Source of the DNA: Diabrotica undecimpunctata
Lineage: Eukaryota > Arthropoda > Insecta > Coleoptera > Chrysomelidae
DNA length: 64,000 bases
NCBI RefSeq assembly: GCF_040954645.1
Contig: NC_092812.1
Span: 1,054,001-1,118,000 of the forward strand
Direction: 5' to 3'
Shown here: positions 58,141 through 64,000 of the stretch, piece by piece
Layout of the letters: each line of letters opens with the position of its first letter
Position numbering within the stretch: position 1 is the stretch's first letter
The notes under the pieces: generated by a model
The model's input: only the letters and a program-made list of their open reading frames with translations
What the model was told of the DNA's origin: nothing
Database searches by the model: none
Program-made: the position numbers and the translations under genes

Positions 58141-58915
58141 GACCCACGATTAGTAGTTTATCGTGAGATATATTTGCTATAAAATATTATTTTATTAAAT
58201 TACATATTTTATTTTATTTTATTACATAATGCTCACCTTCACAAAAAATACAACTATTTTGTGAAGTAGTTGCAGTATACGTTTGATGATTTCGTGAATG
58301 CAGAGTCATCTTCGATGATTTTGATTTATTTGGTGGAGGATTTTTGATAGTAGCTTGCTGAGATCGCGTGTTTTTAAGTTGAGCTTTTTTATTTAAAAAC
58401 GACATCATTTGTTTCATTGTTGGATTACGCGATTCGCTAGTACTATCCTCCCATCGTTCGCGGAGACTATTTGTGAATTTGTCTTTAAATAAAATGACGA
58501 TAAACGAATTCCACGAGTCTATGGATTCACCAAGATTTTTTAATGCTCTCAATGTTTTTGAATATGACCCAAGAATGCGCGAGTTGAAAATTCTTTTGAC
58601 ATGCACGGTGTGTCAATTAGCGATTTGATGTAACTATCTCGAATGGATTTTCTATCGTCATAGCGTTTTTGTAACAAATTCCACGCGACATCATAATTTT
58701 GAGCAGACGATTCGATAGAAGATATTATGTCAGCAGCTTCTCCTTCTAAACAATTTTTGAAATAAAATAGTTTTCTCACGGGAGAAATGCTATTATCTTT
58801 ATGAACTAATAAATTCATAAATCAAAAAAGCCTAACCACGTGTCTATAGCCCCAGTAAACCTAGGTAGAGAAATACTTGGAAGTGATGCTGATAATTTTG
58901 AGTCTATTTAAGCTA
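58141..58915 (-). pseudogene. gag: BEL/Pao Gag fragment (DUF1759 type)
   Basis: Minus strand: SLPRFTGAIDTWLGFFD, shift, LLVHKDNSISPVRKLFYFKN, CLEGEAADIISSIESSAQNY, AWNLLQKRYDDRKSIRDSYI, a shift near 58600, then LRALKNLGESIDSWNSFIV and LRERWEDSTSESRNPTMKQM, ending with the start of a knuckle (CIFCEGEH). This is the N-terminal part of a BEL Gag. No LTR is attached and no clear duplication was found. Confidence 0.82.
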
Positions 58916-59292
58916 GATTGACAGGAATGTTGTAGATTATCGATATGCAAGTTCCAATTAAGGGTTCTGGTAAAAGTTAAACCTAGGAAATTAACTTCTG
59001 ATTGTTTTAATGCTAAATTATTTAAAGTTAGTTAAAGTTAGGTAAGTTGAATACCGAGATCTGTTTTTATTAAAAATTATGTAATGTGTTTTTTTCTGTA
59101 GAGAAGTTAAACCCAGTTTTTAACGTCCAATTTTCAATTCGACTTAAAAAACTTTTAAAAAAATTTTAGTTGCCGATTCTATATTGTTTGATTTAGTATA
59201 AACGACGATGTCGTCTGTATAAAGACTGACTTTAATTGGTGCTCCAATTTCATGAATAACGCTATTGATAGCAATTAAGAATAATATTGGAC
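58916..59292 (-). pseudogene. LINE RT palm and thumb
   Basis: Minus strand: SPILFLIAINSVIHEIGAPI, VSLYTDDIVVYTKSNNIE with the catalytic box as YTDD, and after stops LNWNLHIDNLQ-like thumb residues. The fingers and palm A lie beyond the foldback element. Confidence 0.75.
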
Positions 59293-60770
59293 TTAAAAAT
59301 TTTTTTAATAAAATCCTTTATAAAGAGGTATACAAAAACCCAGTCGGGCTATGTTAAATAGACAAAACGTTTTCGGAATAAATATTCCATCATCAGTGTC
59401 CTAAAAAAGTATTTAACCACTTAATTAAAAAGAACATGAAATAATTTAAATTTTGACCAAGGTTAATGTAAAATGTGGTTAATGCTTACGGGTTAATACA
59501 TGAATGTAGCCACTAAATATGGAGGTAAAAACCCTTTAAAAATTACTACCTAATTGAAATTTAGTTTACATTATTTCTTGTATAAAATTAAGATGGTAAA
59601 GTTACCGTTGGATTGGTAACATGGCGACATATGACTCTACATTAAGTTGCAAGTCCTGAGACGGTATGTCTACGAGGACTTTATGAAAGCAACTGATTGA
59701 AATGACAATCTTGACAGGTTATGACGGAAGTTGTAACAGAGCAGTCAGTGTAACTGTATGTGTCTATTAAGGACAGAAGCCAACGTTATTTAAAATTGTG
59801 AAAGTTAAAATAAAAATAACAAAATTATAACAGTATCAACCATCAATGTTGTTGTTTTAAATTGTGTATGTGAGATGAAATTGTGGTGAGAAAATTATGT
59901 GATTGCAGTTAGGCAACCAACTATACAAGTGTCAAGTGGTGTGGTGAAAAAGATTCTAATATAAGGCCCTTTATGTTTCATTAATATTTGGTACCTGGAA
60001 AATGAAAACTAGACACAGGTGGAAAGTTGGGTTCTTGAAAAAGTATAGGAATTAATATATTTAATATGTGAGAATGTTTTTGAGTGAATGAATTAAAACT
60101 TTTGTAATATAAAGTTCATGTAAAATTTGACTTATAACTCAATTATATAAGGCCCTGTATGTCAAAAAGCAACATTTGGTACCTGGTAAATGTAAAACTT
60201 CTAGACTTACAAGTTCATGAATATAAATATCTGATTAAGTGTTAACGGACTGAGTGATGTAGTTATATTTTGTGTGTTAACAAATATATGAAATGGACAA
60301 AATTTGATGGTTGGAAGTGGTTTTGTAATATATTGATCGTAAAGTACTCAACTTATAACTTGAGAAAAGGCCTTATCTGTTATAAAGCAACATCTTGCTT
60401 GTTGCTTTATATTGCCATGTCATGGCGACATAATATATGTCGCCATGTTACCAATCCAACGGTAACTTTACCATCTTAATTTTATACAAGAAATAATGTA
60501 AACTAAATTTCAATTAGTAATTTTTAAAGGGTTTTAACCCCCATATATAGTGGCTACATTCATGTATTAACCTGTAAGTATTAACCACATTTTACATTAA
60601 CCTTGGTCAAAATTAAAATTATTTCATGTTCTTTTTAATTAAGTGGTTAAATACTTTTTAAGGACACTGATGATGGAATATTTATTCCGAAAACGTTTTG
60701 TCTATTTAACATAGCCAGACTGGGTTTTTATATACCTTTCTATAAAGGATTTTATTAAAAAAATTTTTAA
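59293..60770. mobile_element. Foldback element with ~335-base inverted arms
   Basis: The arm 59293-59631 is the near-exact inverse of 60434-60770. Outer ends (AAATTTTTTTAATAAAATCC) are flanked by TTAA, possibly a duplication. The ~800-base centre codes for nothing recognisable; it holds two diverged direct repeats (ATAAGGCCCT..TTTGGTACCTGG near 59961 and 60148) and a 12-base perfect hairpin at 60421-60447. Each arm contains a hammerhead-like CTGATGA / stem / GAAA / GTC block (60667-60702; inverse at 59361-59396). It splits a LINE RT. Penelope-type elements are the likely parents (inference). Confidence 0.82.
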
Positions 60771-61768
60771 TATATGGTGATTGAGTGATTCCATTATCTA
60801 ATGTTCTTGTTGAGCTTTTAAGGCCATTTATCCTAATTTCTATTGATCGATTATTTAAAAAAATTGTTTAAAAATGCTAGTATGTTACCTTGAATCCTGT
60901 TATCGCTTAGATTTTTCAAAATGTAGTGTCTCCAAGTTCTCTCAAAAGCTTGGCTTATGTCAAAAAAAAATAGCAATCAGTTTTTGGTTGTTTGCAAAAG
61001 CTTCATTAATTGAGGTTTGTAAAGTAACATGATTATCTGACGTAGATCTACCTCTTCGAAAGCCAGTTTGATATGGGGAAAGAAGATTATTATTTTCCAG
61101 GTGCCATACTAGATGAAGGTTTAATAATTTTTCCAAGATTTTACACATACTACAGGTAAGCGAGATGGGGCGGTAAGAAGTGGGCTTATCTTTAGGTTTA
61201 TTTGGCTTGACGATGTGAATTATTACTGCCTGGCACCAAAGATCAGGAAATTTATGTTTTAGAAAACAAATATTAAATAAACCTCGTAAAACTAGTTTAG
61301 CTGTAAATGGCAAGTTTTTTATAAAATTTGGTGGTATGTCATCTGGTCCAGCCGAGGCGTTTTTTAAATCAGAAATAGCAAATTCTAATTCTTAAAGAGT
61401 TATAGCGATGTTTAAAGGATCATTGGTATCGTTTATGGTGATAATAGAGGATTCTATAGTTTCCTTGTGCGTTAACATTTCCTGAGGTATATCATTATTG
61501 CTAGGATTTTGTTGATAAATATCATTAAATGTTTCTGCAATAGCTTTGTTACAAGTAATTAGTGTTTGACCAAGAGTTAAGGAGTTTATTTATCTAAAAG
61601 AGTTGAAACTTTTAAGTTTACGAATTTTAGACCAAATGACAGCTGGTCGATGGGGTCGATGAATTTATAGAAGAGACATAATTTCCCCATGTGTCAGAGA
61701 CACTCAGTAGATTATTTTTTATAATTTATGGCTTAAGTCGAGTATTATTGCTTATTGCACTCAAAAGA
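60771..61768 (-). pseudogene. LINE RT fingers and pre-RT linker
   Basis: Minus strand: SKIRKLKSFNSFR, CNKAIAETFNDIYQQNPSNN, ASAGPDDIPPNFIKNL, HKFPDLWCQAVIIHIVKPNK, TSYRPISLTCSMCKILEKL, YQTGFRRGRSTSDNHV and KLIAIFF, then DISQAFERTW (palm A with Asp) after a frame change near 60960. Stops occur near 61400 and 61590. It is cut by the foldback element just after the NGITQ motif. Confidence 0.8.
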
Positions 61769-62079
61769 TGTTTATTTTAAATATTAGGGCGACGTAGTTT
61801 TTATGTTTATGTCTCGCGTCGAGAATGTGTAATTAAATTTAACGACTTCCCGCTTTGATTATGTTTTTATTTCGGAGAAGCCGTGGCATGTTGATATTAA
61901 TTTAGAAGATTGTAAAATCAGTACCTTTTTGAACTTACCACCGATATATTCTTTAGAATTATTTCATTTTAAAACCGCCTGTAATTTTTGAATAGAAGTT
62001 ATTGTTGATAATTTTGGACTTTTATTCCATCGAACGATATTGATGTAGAACGGGTAGATTTACATTGATACAACCAACA
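61769..62079 (+). repeat. 5' LTR of the BEL/Pao element (probable)
   Basis: 311 bases starting TGTT and ending AACA, directly followed by the primer-binding site, which sets the right end. The left end is inferred from the TGTT start and the end of LINE homology; no second LTR is in view. Confidence 0.75.
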
Positions 62080-62081
62080 TT

Positions 62082-62097
62082 TGGCGACCGTGACAGG
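62082..62097 (+). other. Primer-binding site of the BEL/Pao element
   Basis: TGGCGACCGTGACAGG, two bases past the LTR, a form typical of BEL/Pao elements. Confidence 0.85.
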
Positions 62098-62242
62098 ACG
62101 GGCAGTTTACGGGAATAATCGTTTTTGAGTATACCGGGTGTGCCGAAAGTGTAGTGATCTAACCGGATACCCTTGACCGCACGTTTAATTTGTTGTTGTT
62201 CCGATAAACGTGTGTAGTTTGTTCAAGTGTGCATTGTGAATC

Positions 62243-64000
62243 ATGGATCAAAACAAAAAGCACCGTAAAGTACTCCGTACCACCTTTACTAAATCGGCGA
62301 AAGAGTTGGAAGAGCTGTTGTCGGCGCCGGAAGGAAAGGTACGTTTAATCGTGGTGACCTTAGAAATTTTGAAACAAAAATATGAGGATCTAAGGAAAGT
62401 TGACAGCGATATATACCAGTGTCTGTTGGAAAGTGATGAAAGTGAAGCAGACTTGTTGGCAGAGATAGATGGCAGCGAAGTTTATCTAAGGAAATTTACC
62501 GACCTGAACACACAGGCTGAGGATTTTCTACAGAAGCCGCGGGACGAGCCAGGTGAAGAGGTAGACTCCATGGCCTCGGAAAGTAGTGTAGGCAGCAGAT
62601 CAGGTAGGCGTAAATTTAAATTACCTACTCTAGAACTTAAGAAGTTTGATGGAAATATCAGAAACTGGTTGCCCTTCTGGTCCCAGTTTCAAAAGATACA
62701 TAATGATCCGGATATAGATTTAAATGATAAAGTGGAATATCTGGTCCAATGTACGTTAATGGGTAGTCGGGCAAGACAGTTAGTTGATAGTTTTTCAGCC
62801 ACTGGGGACAATTATGGTAAAATGGTAGACTGTCTTCTTTCGCGATTCGGGCGGGATGATTTGCAAATAGAGGTATACGTGCGGGAGTTGCTAAAATTAG
62901 TAATTAATAACACCTCTTCTGGCAATAAAAGGGATCTATCTTTGTTGTACGACAATCTCGAAACTCAATTACGGGCGTTAGAGACACTTGGGATAAAATC
63001 AGATAATTACGCGGCGATGCTGTTTCCGTTAGTAGAATCGTGTTTACCATCGGAACTATTGAGAGTTTGGCAACGTATTCCCGAGGGACCCGAGGTCGCT
63101 GGATCACAAGCTTTTATAAATACGGTGGGCGTTTCTACTATAGAAAATCGACTTAACAATCTCATGCACTTTTTGAAAAGGGAAGTCGATAATGAACAGC
63201 ACATTTCTTTAGCGGTGGAAGGCTTTGATCTACCTAGTGCAGCAAATAGAGATGTTAAACGGCCTAGTCAGAAATCGCGGATACCACAAGAAAACTTTTC
63301 TACGGCAATGGGTCTAATAAATTCAGAAGTGACAACGAAGTGCCTTTTTTGCCAAAATTCACACGACAGTACTGGCTGCTTTAAAGCTCAGAAGTTGACC
63401 TACGAGCAAAAAAGAAATATTTTGGCACAAAAGGGTGCATGCTTTCGATGCTTAAAAATTGGCCATCAAGCTCGAAAATGTCGAGGTCATTTAAGTTGCT
63501 TAGTTTGTAGTAGATCACATGTTTCTCTAATGTGTCCGACACTTTCATTTAATAGAACAAAGGCAAATAATTTGGAGCAAAAACAACAAGATGATACGGT
63601 AGCGAAAGTCGATCAGGCACTTGCGAATAGTTCTAATATGAACACACAGGTTTTTTTGCAGACGCTGCGCGTAAAAATGACTCATTTAGGTAAATCGAGA
63701 CATGTGCGAGCATTGATTGATACTGGATCGCAGAAATCATATATTTTGAAGGCGACAGCTAAATTTTTGGGATATCAGTCAAAAGGAAAAATTAGTCTCG
63801 TTCATGGGTTATTCGGAGGAAGTAATTTGATGCAAAATCATGATTGCTATGACGTGGAATTAAATCACGATACTTATAGTTGTACCTTTGAAGCACTGGA
63901 TCAAGCTGTTATTTTCAATAGTGTATCTTCCATATTCGATGGGCCCTGGACGGAAGAGCTTCGTAAATTAAATATTGAAATATCTGACTCATATGATTCT
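62243..64000 (+). CDS. BEL/Pao Gag-protease polyprotein, open to the window edge
   Basis: 586 codons from the ATG at 62243 without a stop. Residues 1-130 are a helical, acidic N-terminus. Residues ~133-330 are a DUF1759-type Gag: KLPTLELKKFDGNIRNWLPF, CTLMGSRARQLVDSF, MVDCLLSRFG. Three knuckles follow near 365-445 (CLFCQNSHDSTGC, CFRCLKIGHQARKC, CLVCSRSHVSLMC), the arrangement usual in BEL. Protease begins with ALIDTGSQKSYI at ~490-501 and continues to the edge. Gag and protease are in one frame. The protein looks intact over all that is visible, so the element may be young. Confidence 0.9.
   Translation, partial: MDQNKKHRKVLRTTFTKSAKELEELLSAPEGKVRLIVVTLEILKQKYEDLRKVDSDIYQCLLESDESEADLLAEIDGSEVYLRKFTDLNTQAEDFLQKPRDEPGEEVDSMASESSVGSRSGRRKFKLPTLELKKFDGNIRNWLPFWSQFQKIHNDPDIDLNDKVEYLVQCTLMGSRARQLVDSFSATGDNYGKMVDCLLSRFGRDDLQIEVYVRELLKLVINNTSSGNKRDLSLLYDNLETQLRALETLGIKSDNYAAMLFPLVESCLPSELLRVWQRIPEGPEVAGSQAFINTVGVSTIENRLNNLMHFLKREVDNEQHISLAVEGFDLPSAANRDVKRPSQKSRIPQENFSTAMGLINSEVTTKCLFCQNSHDSTGCFKAQKLTYEQKRNILAQKGACFRCLKIGHQARKCRGHLSCLVCSRSHVSLMCPTLSFNRTKANNLEQKQQDDTVAKVDQALANSSNMNTQVFLQTLRVKMTHLGKSRHVRALIDTGSQKSYILKATAKFLGYQSKGKISLVHGLFGGSNLMQNHDCYDVELNHDTYSCTFEALDQAVIFNSVSSIFDGPWTEELRKLNIEISDSYDS

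Larger units (their letters stand above)
57720..61768 (-). mobile_element. I/Jockey-like LINE, split by BEL Gag fragment and foldback element
   Basis: On the minus strand the pieces are collinear: linker and RT fingers (61768-60771), foldback insert (60770-59293), RT palm and thumb (59292-58916), BEL Gag segment (58915-58141), RNase H tail and CCHC-like end (58130-57759). The left end at 61768 touches the BEL LTR. The endonuclease is not in the window. Confidence 0.78.
61769..64000 (+). mobile_element. BEL/Pao LTR retrotransposon, 5' end, runs off the window
   Basis: LTR TGTTTATT to AACA at 61769-62079, primer-binding site, leader and a Gag-Pol frame open to the window edge. It is inserted next to the LINE RT linker at 61768. 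The 3' LTR and most of Pol are beyond 64000. Confidence 0.9.

Overview
The window is AT-rich eukaryotic DNA of insect type. It is almost wholly transposable elements, many inserted inside one another. Element families (long-LTR Ty3/gypsy, a CsRn1-like gypsy, BEL/Pao, Jockey-, I-, R1-, RTE- and CR1/L2-like LINEs, Penelope-like remnants, piggyBac, a hAT-like element) and long (TA)n tracts suggest an arthropod, most likely an insect with a large repeat-rich genome. A beetle is a guess only. I see no rRNA, tRNA, CRISPR or bacterial-type genes.

Layout. 1-4.5 kb: two decayed direct copies of a Jockey-like LINE plus LINE tails. 5.9-27.4 kb: gypsy element A (Asn-rich Gag, +) is split by gypsy element B (9127-26736, -). 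B is itself split in its RT by a CR1/L2-like LINE (12839-17176, +) and in its 5' LTR by gypsy element C (22130-26486, +). Target-site duplications, and the empty site in B's other LTR, fix the order. 27.6-34.0 kb: gypsy element D (-) is apparently complete, with LTRs I read as identical and two long open frames. Its Pol ends in a TARG1/OARD1-like macro domain followed by a CCCH zinc finger. 34.0-34.7 kb: Penelope-like remnant. 34.7-46.7 kb: an RTE-like LINE is split by an I-like LINE (36546-45483), which is split by an AAG-tailed LINE (38924-39927) and an R1-like LINE (42831-45439). 47-51.7 kb: BEL protease remnant and a fused pair of LINE copies.

51.7-64.0 kb: a candidate host terminal exon (52437-52607). 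A decayed piggyBac element (52910-56561) carries a hAT-like MITE near its left end and a short LINE tail in its transposase. Jockey- and R2-like remnants follow. A minus-strand LINE is interrupted by a BEL Gag fragment and by a 1.48-kb foldback element whose arms carry a hammerhead-like motif. At the right edge is the start of an open BEL/Pao element that runs off the window.

The elements do not form a pathway; each codes for its own spread (Gag/ORF1 for RNA packaging; protease, RT, RNase H and integrase or endonuclease for copying). Most are broken. Element D and the BEL element at the right edge look youngest. The most unusual feature is D's macro-domain/CCCH extension.
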